A stretch of DNA of 64,000 bases from JAEUMD01 sp050246945 (GTDB lineage: Bacteria > Pseudomonadota > Alphaproteobacteria > Rhizobiales > Hyphomicrobiaceae): NCBI GenBank assembly GCA_050246945.1, contig JBFWVC010000012.1:131242-195241 (forward strand), in the 5' to 3' direction. The notes under the pieces are model-generated. The model had not been told where the DNA came from, made no database searches, and saw only the letters and a list, made by a program, of their open reading frames with translations. Shown here one piece after another: positions 9,007 to 18,003 of this stretch. A program made the translations under genes and the position numbers. The first letter of the stretch is position 1; every line of letters begins with the position of its first letter.

Positions 9007-9252
9007 TCAGCCGGTGGCTTCGGGATCCAGCAACCGGTGCATGTGAACGATGAAATAGCGCATGTGCGCATTATCGACCGTGCGCTGTGCCGCCGCCTTC
9101 CACGCCTTGTGGGCCTCCGCGTAGTTCGGAAAAATCCCGACAATGTCGAGGTGCGCGAGGTCTCGAAAGTGCACCCCTTCGAGATCCTCGAGTTCTCCAC
9201 CGAACACGAGATGCAGTAGCTGCTTGGGCTGGGTTTCGCTGGGTTTTGCCAT
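9007..9252 (-). CDS. DUF4170 family protein
   Basis: 81 residues starting MAKPSETQPKQLLHLVFGGEL, with LVFGGELEDLEGVHFRDL and AEAHKAWKAAAQRTVDNAHMR, the conserved blocks of DUF4170. This small alphaproteobacterial family commonly sits in the lipid A cluster between msbA and DUF374/waaA. The start was set at the ATG at 9252; the upstream in-frame extension to 9315 looks unlike the family. Soluble, function unknown. Likely co-transcribed with the downstream exporter gene. Confidence 0.88.
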   Translation of the reverse strand: MAKPSETQPKQLLHLVFGGELEDLEGVHFRDLAHLDIVGIFPNYAEAHKAWKAAAQRTVDNAHMRYFIVHMHRLLDPEATG

Positions 9253-9661
9253 GACGCTATTGTTTTCCGGTCTGATCGATCCTGTTGGGACGCCCTCGCA
9301 AGTGCGACCGTCCATCTGAAATGCAACGAGAGTTTCTCCACCGCCGACGTGCCCTTCTACTGGGGCGAAATGGCGCGTTCCAGACCGTAGCCCTGGGATA
9401 GCGACACCGTTTCCAGTGCTTCCGATCTGGCTTGTTGCGCAACTCTTTGTTTACGCTGTTGCTTAAGTCAATCGGAAGCAATTTGTGTCAATCTTGATTC
9501 TGTTGGTTCTCCTTGGGAACCAGGAAGTGACAGGCGAGGCGAAGCCGGCGCGGTGTCTCGGGGGGGGGCACCGCGCCGCGCTGTTTACTGAGGCCCGCTT
9601 GTACAATGGCCACGGGCACGCAAGGGCCCGAGGGAGGCCAGGGTGCCGGATGTTCTCACAC
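9253..9661. other. Gene-free interval between DUF4170 and ubiA
   Basis: No convincing gene. It contains a GC hairpin at 9548-9576 (GCGCGGTG/CACCGCGC) whose loop holds a run of nine G residues (9560-9568), and a T-rich stretch around 9440-9510. The T-rich part is a plausible promoter region for the DUF4170-msbA transcript. Confidence 0.5.
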
Positions 9662-10648
9662 TTAGCTCCCGGCCAATGCCCACGACAGCCCCATGTCGGC
9701 AACCAGTCCGGCAAATAGAATGAGGCCGGCGTCCCGGTTCGACCGGAACCGCGTGAGGCAGTTGTCACCGTCCGAAATGTCGAGGCTCGTGACCTGCCAG
9801 GTGAAGTGGGCCGCTACCAACGTCAGCGCCAGGAACGTGATGGCATGCGCCCCCGCCGCCGCAGCAGCGATACCCCAGGCCAGCACGGCTGCGGCGTAGA
9901 ATCCGGCCACCCATCGCGCGGTGAGAGGCCCGAAATGGAGCGCCGTCGATTTCAAGCCCAGCATCAGGTCGTCCTCTTTGTCCTGGTGTGCGTAGATCGT
10001 GTCGTACCCGATTGTCCATGCGATCGATCCCAGATAAAGGGCCAGCGCCGGCAGCGCCAGTTCCCCCAGTTGGCTGGACCATCCCACCAGCGCGCCCCAG
10101 TTGAAGGCAAGGCCGAGCACGAACTGCGGCCAATTGGTGAAGCGCTTCATGAAAGGATAGATCATCACCAGCGCCAGCGACGCAATGGCCAGCCAGATGG
10201 TGTAGGTGTTGAACTGCACGAGCACCGCAAGCCCCGAGAACCCGAGGGCCACGACGAAGGCGAGCGCCTGGCGCGGGCTCACCTGCCCGGAAGGGATGGG
10301 CCGGCTCTTTGTCCGTGCCACCCGCGCATCGAAATCACGGTCGATGATATCGTTATAGGCGCAGCCCGCCGCCCGCATGACGAACGCGCCGACAGCGAAC
10401 AGAAAGAGATACCAGGGATTGGGGAACGCGCGCCCGTCGGCGAGCGAGGCGAGCGCCAGCGACCACCAGCACGGTAGCAGCAAGAGCCACGTGCCTATCG
10501 GGCGATCGGCGCGGGCGAGCCTGAGGTACGGACGCCAGGCGGCCGGCGCATGCGAATCGACCCAATTGCCGCGCGGCGCGTCGACCACCGGGGGCGCTTC
10601 TATGGGCCGGGATGGCTCAGTTGATTGTGGCGGCACGGGTATCGGCAT
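9662..10648 (-). CDS. ubiA: 4-hydroxybenzoate octaprenyltransferase
   Basis: Integral membrane prenyltransferase that attaches the polyprenyl tail to 4-hydroxybenzoate in ubiquinone synthesis. Both Asp-rich motifs are intact: NDIIDRDFD at residues 99-107 and YDTIYAHQDKEDD at about 215-227. Multiple hydrophobic helices run from about residue 55 to the end. It has 328 residues; the first 40 are a Pro-rich extension not present in short family members. Minus strand, divergent from rsmE, in the ubiA-rsmE-gshA neighbourhood known from Rhizobiales. Confidence 0.95.
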   Translation of the reverse strand: MPIPVPPQSTEPSRPIEAPPVVDAPRGNWVDSHAPAAWRPYLRLARADRPIGTWLLLLPCWWSLALASLADGRAFPNPWYLFLFAVGAFVMRAAGCAYNDIIDRDFDARVARTKSRPIPSGQVSPRQALAFVVALGFSGLAVLVQFNTYTIWLAIASLALVMIYPFMKRFTNWPQFVLGLAFNWGALVGWSSQLGELALPALALYLGSIAWTIGYDTIYAHQDKEDDLMLGLKSTALHFGPLTARWVAGFYAAAVLAWGIAAAAAGAHAITFLALTLVAAHFTWQVTSLDISDGDNCLTRFRSNRDAGLILFAGLVADMGLSWALAGS

Positions 10649-10786
10649 GGCTCGAATGGCTCAGGAGTGACGACGCGGCGAATCCTGCCACGGAACCTAT
10701 CCCGAACCGGTGATGGCGTCACGGTCGGCACGGCGGCTCAAATGACGCGATCTCCCGCAAGGGAAACCGTCGTCATGCTGGTCATA

Positions 10787-10950
10787 GTGTGGCGTCGCGC
10801 CTTAGTTGACCGACGTTGCGGCCGCCGCAGAGTCAACTAAGGCGCGCTGAACGCCACACTAAGTCAATGGTTTTGCTAGTGGCCTTCATGTCGCGCCAAA
10901 ATTGTATGCAGTCGCGGCAATGTTTCAATTTTGGCGCGACAGGCCACTAG
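10787..10950. repeat. Paired-hairpin intergenic element, copy 2 (family A)
   Basis: Same 164-bp unit as 498-661, in the same orientation. I count three substitutions (two in the loop of hairpin 1, one in the loop of hairpin 2) and no indels, so both stem sets are perfectly conserved while the changes fall in loops. That is consistent with either recent copying or selection on the fold. Confidence 0.95.
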
Positions 10951-11000
10951 TGTTCTGGATCTGATGTTTGTTGCCCGGGCGAAGGCCGTCAAACGTCGCC
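10951..11000. repeat. Family-B hairpin repeat, 5' part only
   Basis: TGTTCTGGATCTGATGTTTG, then TTGCCCGGGCGAAGGCCGTC and AAACGTCGCC match the left and central parts of the intact copies at 34971 and 59242. The right outer arm is missing. It begins at the exact last base of the paired-hairpin element. Confidence 0.75.
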
Positions 11001-11039
11001 GTACTTGCGCGTCCGCGCCGATCCGATAAGAGGGCAGCC

Positions 11040-11795
11040 ATGGCAATTCACGATTTCAATGCCCAAAGACTCTGGCTCGAGGCCCCCCTGACCGAGGGCG
11101 GCGAGATCGCCATGACGCGCGAGCAGGCCAACTACTTGCGCAACGTGCTCCGCTTGAACGATGGCGACGAGATCCTGGTCTTCAATGGCCAGGACGGCGA
11201 ATGGCGCGCCCGACTTTCCGCGATCGGCAAACGCGACTGCGTCCTTCGCGTCGCGTGCCGGAACCGCCCGCAAACACTGCCCCAGCAAATCGTTTACCTG
11301 TTCGCGCCATTGAAGCGCGCGCGGCTCGACTACATGGTGCAGAAGGCCGTCGAGTTGGGTGCGGGCCGCCTTGCCCCGGTACTTACGCGGCGCACCGTCG
11401 CCGAGCGCGTCAATCTCGAACGCATGCGCGCCAACGCCATCGAGGCCGCCGAGCAGTGTGGAATTCTGAGCATCCCAGAAATCGATGAACCGCAGAAGCT
11501 CGAGGCGAGGCTGGAAGCCTGGCCCGTCGAAGTACCGCTCATTTTCTGTGACGAGAGCGCGGCAATTGCGAGCCCGATCGCCGCGCTGGCCGATCTCGCT
11601 GCACGCACGCCTTCTCTTTCCATGGTTGGCGTACTGATTGGACCCGAAGGCGGTTTCGACGCCGCCGAGCGAGCGCTGCTCATGCGCCAGCCATTCGTCA
11701 CTGCGCTCTCACTTGGTCCGCGGATCATGCGAGCCGATACCGCAGCCGTCGCCGCGCTCGCCCTCGTCAATGCGATGCTGGGCGATTGGCGTTAG
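11040..11795 (+). CDS. rsmE: 16S rRNA (uracil-1498-N3)-methyltransferase
   Basis: 251 residues. RsmE methylates U1498 of 16S rRNA with SAM. The C-terminal SPOUT-fold signatures are present: LIGPEGGFDAAE and SLGPRIMRADTAAVAALALV, which form the knotted SAM site. The N-terminal PUA-like part has MTREQANYLRNVLRLNDGDEI. The start was set at the ATG at 11040 (MAIHDFNAQRLWLEA); in-frame codons upstream give an Arg-rich stretch unlike the family. Part of the ubiA-rsmE-gshA neighbourhood. Confidence 0.94.
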   Translation: MAIHDFNAQRLWLEAPLTEGGEIAMTREQANYLRNVLRLNDGDEILVFNGQDGEWRARLSAIGKRDCVLRVACRNRPQTLPQQIVYLFAPLKRARLDYMVQKAVELGAGRLAPVLTRRTVAERVNLERMRANAIEAAEQCGILSIPEIDEPQKLEARLEAWPVEVPLIFCDESAAIASPIAALADLAARTPSLSMVGVLIGPEGGFDAAERALLMRQPFVTALSLGPRIMRADTAAVAALALVNAMLGDWR

Positions 11796-11796
11796 G

Positions 11797-11841
11797 GCGT
11801 ATTCAGCTGAAGTGCGCAGCAGCCGAGCGTAAAGAACATGC
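11797..11841 (+). repeat. Family-D REP-like palindrome, diverged copy
   Basis: Matches the 45-bp palindrome at 18526-18570 (consensus begins GCATGTTTAGCTGAAGTG and ends AAAACATGC): it retains CAGCTGAAGTGCGCAGC and AAGAACATGC. It begins one base after the rsmE stop codon, a typical REP position. Confidence 0.75.
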
Positions 11842-12291
11842 TCAATTCAGAGACTTGGATCGTGTTATCGACGCCAGGCGACATGAACTGGATCCAGGGT
11901 GTTTCGATCGCCGCTGTGAAAACTGCTCAGCGCATCGACGACCCGCAACGGCATGAGCGCATGCCCAGGCGGGGGGGCGGCGCTGGCGAACAGCCCCAAC
12001 GCCTTGATGCTGCCGCACTGCATTCGAAACATGCCTTTCATTCGCAAGCGGTTCGCACTGAGCAGTCGGAATGACGGGTTATGCTCTTTTCGAACGCAAG
12101 GTAGTTGGGGGACGTCGATCCGGTGGTTGCGCGATTTCGGGTGGCGGAAGGATGATGCACGGGTTCGGGTTGCGTTTTCTTTAGCACCGTGTTGAGCTTT
12201 GCACTTGGCTCCCCGTTCTCCGGGTATGGTCCCAGGCACGCGCTTGATTGCGAATGTTCACCGTGTGCCCAACCGGATCGAGTAGTGCGTC
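11842..12291. other. Gene-free interval upstream of the 12292 gene
   Basis: About 450 bases with no frame that looks coding on either strand. A G-rich run (GGCGGGGGGGCGG) occurs near 11969. No RNA gene recognised. Confidence 0.45.
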
Positions 12292-13755
12292 ATGTATCGT
12301 TCTTGCGTGGCTGAAGCGAAGCTCCTGTGTGCCGCACAGCGTTCCGGCGGCGGCGCCCGCCGACTGGTGTGTGTGACTGCGGCCGTGGCGACGGCGGCTA
12401 TCGCCATAGTTGATCCGGTTGGCGGTATCGGTGCCCTCCGCGCCTCGGAAATGCCGCGCTTTATCGCTGAGCGACAGCTGCGCCCATTGCAGGAGGCACT
12501 TCTCGCCTATACGGCGCAGGCGACCGCTTCGCAGGCTGATGCTCCAGCCTCGTTTGACATCTCGGGTTCGAACCGCCATCCCGGAGATGGAATGCCGCCT
12601 GAGCTTTTGGGCGCGCCTGAACTGATCACGGGACGCCTCAATCAACTCACGACGACCGAGTTCCAGAGCACGCTCAACGCGGCACGCCGGGACGCTGGAG
12701 AGGCGCGCGCACTGGCCGACGAGATGAGCCGCCGCGCCAACGAGATCAGCGACAGGTTCCCCGGAGGCGGCGGCGAATCTCGTGCGCAGGAGGCGTCGCG
12801 TGGTGACGATCGCGGGCGCTCAGGGAAAATCCTGCCGGCAAACAAGCAGATCGCCGATCCGCGGGGCGGTGATATGTCTGGCTCCATGGGTGAAACCGGC
12901 GGCGCTGCTGTCACGGAAACACTTCGCAAGGACGCAGAGCGGAGGCCGGCACCTGTTCCGCCTTCGGCAGTTCTGCAATCGCGCCGCCAGCCTGTCGGAT
13001 CACAACCGGTTGAGGTTGGTGGCGGCCAGCCGCCCGTCCCGGAACGGCCGCAAGCCGCCGGTTCTGGGGCCACCGATATCGTCGATATGGCGACGCCGTC
13101 GCGACCTGCGCCTCCCGAACCACTGCCTGGCCTGATGAGCCTGGGCGGCTCAAAGAATAGCGACACAGCCAGCGTCAGCACGGCCGCCATTTCGCATGAG
13201 GACGAGTCCCATGCGGCGGGTGTCGCCACCCCGCCTCGTCCGAGTGGTGCCCCGGCGTCGCGGATGCCCACCAGCCCGTCGGTCGCGAGAACCGCACCCG
13301 CTCCCTCGCCTGTTTCCATTGCGCCCGCCGCTGGGCCGGCGCCGGTTGAAAGCGCACGCTCCAAGGCCTTGAAGGCGGCACCCACAACGGCAGCGGCAGC
13401 GGCAGCCTATGGATATGTGCCCCTATCGCCGCCCAAGGATCGCACCAAGAAGCGCGTCAAGCTCCAGTCGGACCCTGCGCCGCCGGCTGCGCGCAGCAGC
13501 ATCAGCGCAATGACCAATGGCGGGCACAGTAAGCCCGAACCGAAATCAGCGGTGCTGCCCGCAGTTCCCGAAGCGAAAGCGCCGGGCAAGTCTGCGTCGG
13601 CCGGCGAGCCGCCTTCGGGTGCCTCCCAACTGGGTGCCGGCGGGTCAGGCGACGAAAGCAAAGAGAAAAAAGGGCTCTTCTCGTGGTTCAAGCCGCTCGG
13701 TAAGCCGATCGAGATGCCTCGCGAAATACGCGCCTTCGGGTGGTCGAACGACTGA
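12292..13755 (+). CDS. Low-complexity Pro/Ala/Ser-rich secreted or anchored protein
   Basis: 487 residues, not recognised. An N-terminal hydrophobic stretch (RRLVCVTAAVATAAIAIVD, about residues 23-42) could be a signal anchor. The middle (about 150-440) is Pro/Ala/Gly/Ser-rich and probably disordered. The last 40 residues form a distinct charged and aromatic tail (EKKGLFSWFKPLGKPIEMPR). A segment at about 110-165 (LNAARRDAGEARALADEMSRR) is predicted helical. The opposite strand also has a long open frame, but the plus-strand frame has better codon-position usage and stops just before the gshA leader. The start codon is uncertain. Confidence 0.6.
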   Translation: MYRSCVAEAKLLCAAQRSGGGARRLVCVTAAVATAAIAIVDPVGGIGALRASEMPRFIAERQLRPLQEALLAYTAQATASQADAPASFDISGSNRHPGDGMPPELLGAPELITGRLNQLTTTEFQSTLNAARRDAGEARALADEMSRRANEISDRFPGGGGESRAQEASRGDDRGRSGKILPANKQIADPRGGDMSGSMGETGGAAVTETLRKDAERRPAPVPPSAVLQSRRQPVGSQPVEVGGGQPPVPERPQAAGSGATDIVDMATPSRPAPPEPLPGLMSLGGSKNSDTASVSTAAISHEDESHAAGVATPPRPSGAPASRMPTSPSVARTAPAPSPVSIAPAAGPAPVESARSKALKAAPTTAAAAAAYGYVPLSPPKDRTKKRVKLQSDPAPPAARSSISAMTNGGHSKPEPKSAVLPAVPEAKAPGKSASAGEPPSGASQLGAGGSGDESKEKKGLFSWFKPLGKPIEMPREIRAFGWSND

Positions 13756-14047
13756 GATCGGCCTGGACCGGCCCTGGCTTCGGACTTGGCCGCAAGCCCC
13801 CGATGACCCGGAGCGCACCGCGGTATTGAGGCAGTTCATTCCCCACCGCGCCTGAGCCTCGGTGCATAGCGTCCGGACCCTATTCATACCGTTCTCTCGA
13901 TAACGAGACTTGTGCGGCGGACCGCTCGGCCGCATAACGGCATTCCGGGGTGTGCCGGTTCGCGCGCTACTGCCGACGCACCGCCATCCCGTGCCCTACG
14001 CCCGCAAGAGTGATCCTGAGCCAACCAGAAGAACGAGAGCCGCATCG

Positions 14048-15430
14048 ATGTCGACCCGCGTCGCAGGCGCAGAGAGCCCCATTGTGCGCGCCACGGATGA
14101 TCTGGTGGCCTGGATCGCCGCTGGTGAGAAGCCCAAGGCTGATTGGCGCATTGGCACCGAGCACGAGAAGTTTGTCTTCTATACCGAAGCACACGCACCT
14201 GTACCCTACCACGGGGACCGCGGTATTCGCGCGCTGATGGAGGCGATGGTCGCGTGCTGCCGCTGGGTGCCCATCATGGAAGGCGACAACATCATCGCAC
14301 TGCGCCGGCCCGAAGGCGAGATTGGTGGCACCATCAGCCTGGAGCCGGGTGGCCAGTTCGAACTTTCCGGAGCGCCTCTTGCGAACCTACATGAGACGGC
14401 CGCCGAGACTGAAGAGCATTTGCTCGAGGTGCTGCGCGTCGGCGAGCGGCTCGGCATCGGCTTTCTGGGTGTCGGCTTTTCGCCCAAGTGGACGCTGGTT
14501 GAAACGCCGCGCATGCCAAAAGAGCGCTATGCGGTGATGACGCGCTACATGCCCCAGGTCGGCAGCCGCGGCCTCGACATGATGTATCGCACGGCCACGA
14601 TCCAGGTGAATCTCGATTTCGCCAGCGAAGCCGACATGGTGCAGAAGCTGCGCGTGTCGCTGGCCTTGCAGCCGATCGCCACCGCGTTGTTTGCATCCTC
14701 GCCGTTCACGGAAGGGCGCCCCAACGGCTACAAGTCGATGCGCTCGGAAGTCTGGCGCGACACCGACCCGGCGCGCACCGGATTGCTGCCGTTCGTCTTT
14801 GAGCCCGGGATGGGTTATCAGGCGTATGTCGAATACGCACTCTCCGTTCCGATGTATTTCGTCTACCGCGACGGCCGCTACATCGATGTCGCCGGTCGCT
14901 CGTTCAAGGACTTCATGGCCGGCCGCCTGCCTGGCCTCGAAGGCGTCCATCCCACGCTTGACGATTGGTCCGATCACCTCACCACACTGTTCCCCGAAGT
15001 GCGCATGAAGCGCTTTCTTGAGATGCGCGGTGCCGACGGCGGGCGTTGGGGGCGAATCGTCGCCCTGTCCGCATTCTGGGTAGGACTGCTCTACGACGAG
15101 ACCGCGCTTGCCGGCGCCTGGGACCTCGTCAAGGACTGGACACGCGAGGAACGCGATGAGCTGCGCCAGAATGTGCCCCGTCTGGCGCTTGAAACGCAAT
15201 TTCGCGGCCGCACGGTTCGAGATCTCGCGAGCGAAGTGCTGACATTGTCGCGCATCGGCCTGCGCAACCGCCGCTGCATCGATCGGCTCTCCCAGGACGA
15301 AACGATCTACCTCGCCCCGCTGGAGGATGCCGTGGCGCGGGGCTCCACCTGCGCCGATGAGTTGCTGTCCCGTTACCATGGCCGCTGGCAGGGCAGCGTC
15401 GAGCCGCTCTTTTCCGAGTTCGCATTTTGA
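14048..15430 (+). CDS. gshA: Glutamate-cysteine ligase
   Basis: 460 residues, the plant/alphaproteobacterial type of gamma-glutamylcysteine synthetase, first step of glutathione synthesis. Signatures: RIGTEHEKFVFY near the start, EGDNIIALRRPEGEIGGTISLEPGGQFELSGAP, GFSPKWTLVETPRMPKERY, MMYRTATIQVNLDF and PYGYKSMR-like PNGYKSMRSEVW. The ATG at 14048 fits family N-termini; an upstream in-frame start adds about 46 Arg/Pro-rich residues. It lies in the conserved ubiA-rsmE-gshA order, with the 12292 gene interposed. Confidence 0.95.
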   Translation: MSTRVAGAESPIVRATDDLVAWIAAGEKPKADWRIGTEHEKFVFYTEAHAPVPYHGDRGIRALMEAMVACCRWVPIMEGDNIIALRRPEGEIGGTISLEPGGQFELSGAPLANLHETAAETEEHLLEVLRVGERLGIGFLGVGFSPKWTLVETPRMPKERYAVMTRYMPQVGSRGLDMMYRTATIQVNLDFASEADMVQKLRVSLALQPIATALFASSPFTEGRPNGYKSMRSEVWRDTDPARTGLLPFVFEPGMGYQAYVEYALSVPMYFVYRDGRYIDVAGRSFKDFMAGRLPGLEGVHPTLDDWSDHLTTLFPEVRMKRFLEMRGADGGRWGRIVALSAFWVGLLYDETALAGAWDLVKDWTREERDELRQNVPRLALETQFRGRTVRDLASEVLTLSRIGLRNRRCIDRLSQDETIYLAPLEDAVARGSTCADELLSRYHGRWQGSVEPLFSEFAF

Positions 15431-15635
15431 ACTAGTCTGTTGATACAACTTTATTGAATTGCTCGATTTCGAGCATGTGGAGCATTTTTGAACGCTGATC
15501 TTTCAGGTTCCATTCATCCTTGCATCATTAGCGTTGGCTGATCCCGCAGAGGAGCGCGTACGTCAGTCGCGCCCGGCACTTGAGCCAGGAGCGTTTGCGA
15601 AGTCGGCCGGGCGGTGCAATTTCTGGAGGTCCGTT

Positions 15636-15842
15636 TTGTCGGTGCGAACGCACATATCGCTGGCACTTGCTGCGCTGCTCGGCGCTTCGGCCTTGATGGC
15701 GGCATTGGCTCCCGCCGCCGAAGCCAACGGTTGCGCAGCGAATTGCCGTGCACAGCACAACCAGTGCCGCATCGCCACCAAGGGCAGCCCTAGCTGTGAC
15801 GCTCGATTGCAGCAGTGCCTGCAATCCTGCCTGAAGCGGTGA
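15636..15842 (+). CDS. Small secreted Cys-rich protein
   Basis: About 68 residues. A classical signal peptide (VRTHISLALAALLGASALMAALAPAAEA) is followed by a mature part of about 37 residues with six cysteines in CAANCRAQHNQC and CDARLQQCLQSCLKR, i.e. two CxxxC-type pairs. I favour the TTG at 15636 as start because GGAGGT lies five bases upstream; a GTG at 15642 and an ATG at 15534 are alternatives. The cysteine spacing suggests a helical hairpin held by disulfides, in the periplasm. Function unknown. Confidence 0.7.
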   Translation: MSVRTHISLALAALLGASALMAALAPAAEANGCAANCRAQHNQCRIATKGSPSCDARLQQCLQSCLKR

Positions 15843-15881
15843 TGACCGTGCGATGTGATCGAGGGTCATCAGGCGCCGGCC

Positions 15882-16556
15882 TCAGCCCACGATCATGACG
15901 CACAAATTGCGCGGTCCATGCGCGCCGATCACGATCTTGCCGCCGATATCGGCAGTGCGCGATGGTCCCGAGATGTAGTTGAGTGTCCGCGGCATGCCTG
16001 TTGGTCCGAACGCCTGCCGCACTTTGTCGATCGCCTCCTCGTAGCTGCCCACGATCGTGCCGCGCTCGACGATGATGATATGGGTCGGGGGCAGGAAGGC
16101 GAGGGTGACGGGATTGTCGGCACCCGCGGCTATCAAGAGCGTGCCGGTCTCGGCGATGCCGCAAAGCGCGAAAGAAAGTCCGTTGGGGTCGTCCGGTGCA
16201 CCTGCTCCCTGCAGAGTTTCGAGCCCCGTCGCCCCCTCCCAGGGCATCGCGGTGAGGCGGGGGTCGCCGCCCAGGCGAACACTTGGCCGCAATCCATTCC
16301 CCGTGAGATAGGCATGGACGGCAACCGGAACGGAGCGAGCTTCGGCCACCTCGACCACGGTTGCCAGCTGACCTTCGAGAAAACTGCGAAACAATGCGGC
16401 CTGTTCATTCGTGGCACCCTTTGCGCGGGCCGGAACGAGCTGGCGGGCGTGGGCGGCGATGCGCTCCTCCGCCGCCTGGGTTCGCGCGGCATCGTCGGCT
16501 TTGGCGTCGAGCGAGGCGCGAATGCGTCTCAGTATGGCGGATCGGGCGGAACTCAC
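15882..16556 (-). CDS. lutC: LUD-domain protein, LutC-like L-lactate utilisation subunit
   Basis: 224 residues. LUD-domain family: the C-terminal half has CGIAETGTLLIAAG, LAFLPPTHIIIVERGTIVGSYEEAIDKV, and SRTADIGGKIVIGAHGPRNLCVMIVG. With LutA and LutB this family forms an iron-sulfur L-lactate oxidase. It starts at the GTG at 16556, which overlaps the lutB stop in the tetranucleotide GTGA, so it is translationally coupled to lutB. The N-terminus (VSSARSAILRRIRASL) matches LutC starts. Last gene of its transcript. Confidence 0.9.
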   Translation of the reverse strand: MSSARSAILRRIRASLDAKADDAARTQAAEERIAAHARQLVPARAKGATNEQAALFRSFLEGQLATVVEVAEARSVPVAVHAYLTGNGLRPSVRLGGDPRLTAMPWEGATGLETLQGAGAPDDPNGLSFALCGIAETGTLLIAAGADNPVTLAFLPPTHIIIVERGTIVGSYEEAIDKVRQAFGPTGMPRTLNYISGPSRTADIGGKIVIGAHGPRNLCVMIVG

Positions 16557-17980
16557 CGTGGCACCCCTCGCTGCGTTTCTGCCCACAGTTGCTGGAACGT
16601 GCGCCCCTGCGGGGCGGCCAGATCGCGATGACGCGTCCATCCGCGCGCGAGGGGCAGCCATTCGAACCTGCCGCGCCGACGCCCGAGCGCTCCGAGGCCA
16701 GCCGCTGCAAAGCGCGTCATGAGGTGATAGAGGCGCGGTCGCTTCGCAATCGCCGCCCATGCAGCCAAGGCGAAACGCTGTGTCAGCGGCGGCTGCCCGG
16801 CTTCGAAATCCGCCTCCCGCCAGTATCTCATCAGTTTCGGCAGCGGGATGCGCATGGGGCAGACCGATTCGCATCGGCCGCAGAACGTCGAGGCGTTGGG
16901 CAGGTTGGCCCCTTTGCCGATGCCGATGAGCGCGGGCGTCAGCACCGACCCGATCGGCCCCGGATAGACCCAGCCATAGGCATGTCCACCGACCGCGCCA
17001 TAGACCGGGCAGTGGTTCATGCATGCGCCGCAACGGATGCAGCGCAGCACTTCGCGGAATTTCGTCCCGAGCAGTTCCGCGCGTCCGTTGTCGAGCAGGA
17101 CGACGTGGTAGGCCTCGGGTCCGTCGAGATCTCCGGGCCGGCGCGGACCTGTCGATAGCGTCGCATAGGTCGTGCACTCCTGGCCTGTCGCCGAGCGGGC
17201 CAGCAGACGCAGGATCGTGGCAAGATCTTCGCGTGTCGCCAGAACCTTGTCGATCGACGTAATTACGATATGTACGCGTGCGAGAGACTGCGTGAGATCG
17301 CCGTTGCCTTCGTTGGTCACGATGACCGACGAGCCCGTCTCCGCAATAAGGAAGTTGGCGCCTGTGATGCCGACATCGGCCGCAAGGAATTTCTGGCGCA
17401 GCACCTTGCGCGCTTCGCCGACCAGATCGGCCGGCTCCACCAGCGCGCGTGTGTCCGGCAGATCGCGATGCACGCGTCGGAAGTCGCTCTCGACCTGATC
17501 CTGCGTGAGATGGATGGCCGGCGCAATGATGTGGCTCGGCGTTTCGCCGCGGATCTGCAGGATGTATTCGCCAAGATCCGTCTCGACGACTTCCATGCCC
17601 GCGGCTTCCAGCGCGTCGTTGAGGTTGATCTCCTCGGAGATCATCGACTTGCCCTTGGTGACGAGCCGCGCACCCTCCGCCTTGCACAGCTCTACGATGA
17701 TGCGCCGCGCCTCTTCGGCCGTCTCCGCCCAGTGCACGTGCGCTCCTGCGGCGGTCGCGTTCTTTTCGTAGATCTCCAGGTAGGCGTCGAGCAGCTCAAG
17801 CGTTTCGTTGCGCAGGTCACGGCCGATTTCGCGCAACGTGTCGAACTCCGGCAGCTTCGCCCGCGCCGCCGCGCGCTGGGCGACGAGCCCGCCCGGCAGT
17901 CCGGCGAGCGCGCGCTGCAGTTGCTCGTCGGCCAGCGCCGCGCGCGCGTTTTTCTTGAAGTTGGGAGTTTCGATCCGCAT
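16553..17980 (-). CDS. lutB: LutB-like iron-sulfur lactate utilisation protein
   Basis: 475 residues. An N-terminal LUD-like domain (LVTKGKSMISEEINLNDAL, GITGANFLIAETGSSVIVTNEGNGD) is followed by two [4Fe-4S] motifs, CIRCGACMNHCPVYG and CGRCESVCPMRIPLP, and a C-terminal DUF3390-like tail. This is the LutB architecture. The ATG at 17980 (MRIETPNFKKNARAAL) matches family starts; the frame continues upstream but as Arg/Gly-rich filler. It precedes lutC with a GTGA overlap. Electrons from lactate would pass through these clusters to a cytochrome or quinone. Confidence 0.93.
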   Translation of the reverse strand: MRIETPNFKKNARAALADEQLQRALAGLPGGLVAQRAAARAKLPEFDTLREIGRDLRNETLELLDAYLEIYEKNATAAGAHVHWAETAEEARRIIVELCKAEGARLVTKGKSMISEEINLNDALEAAGMEVVETDLGEYILQIRGETPSHIIAPAIHLTQDQVESDFRRVHRDLPDTRALVEPADLVGEARKVLRQKFLAADVGITGANFLIAETGSSVIVTNEGNGDLTQSLARVHIVITSIDKVLATREDLATILRLLARSATGQECTTYATLSTGPRRPGDLDGPEAYHVVLLDNGRAELLGTKFREVLRCIRCGACMNHCPVYGAVGGHAYGWVYPGPIGSVLTPALIGIGKGANLPNASTFCGRCESVCPMRIPLPKLMRYWREADFEAGQPPLTQRFALAAWAAIAKRPRLYHLMTRFAAAGLGALGRRRGRFEWLPLARGWTRHRDLAAPQGRTFQQLWAETQRGVPR

Positions 17981-18003
17981 CGCGTTCCCGTTGTCGCGGC
18001 CTG

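Larger units (their letters stand above)
10649..11039. other. ubiA-rsmE divergent intergenic region, mostly repeats
   Basis: Contains paired-hairpin element copy 2 (10787-10950) directly abutting a partial family-B repeat (10951-11000). No gene is seen. The remaining bases 10649-10786 and 11001-11039 must carry the promoters of ubiA and rsmE. Confidence 0.6.

Noticed and set aside
12642..13385. 247-codon minus-strand frame opposite the 12292 gene
   Set aside because: Gly/Ala/Pro-rich with no start context; the plus-strand frame has a signal-like N-terminus and a distinct C-terminal domain, though neither is certain.
15882..17687. Single 601-codon frame reading through lutC and into antiframe of lutB
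   Set aside because: Only the last 224 codons (from the GTG at 16556) look like a protein; upstream it is the out-of-frame reading of lutB.
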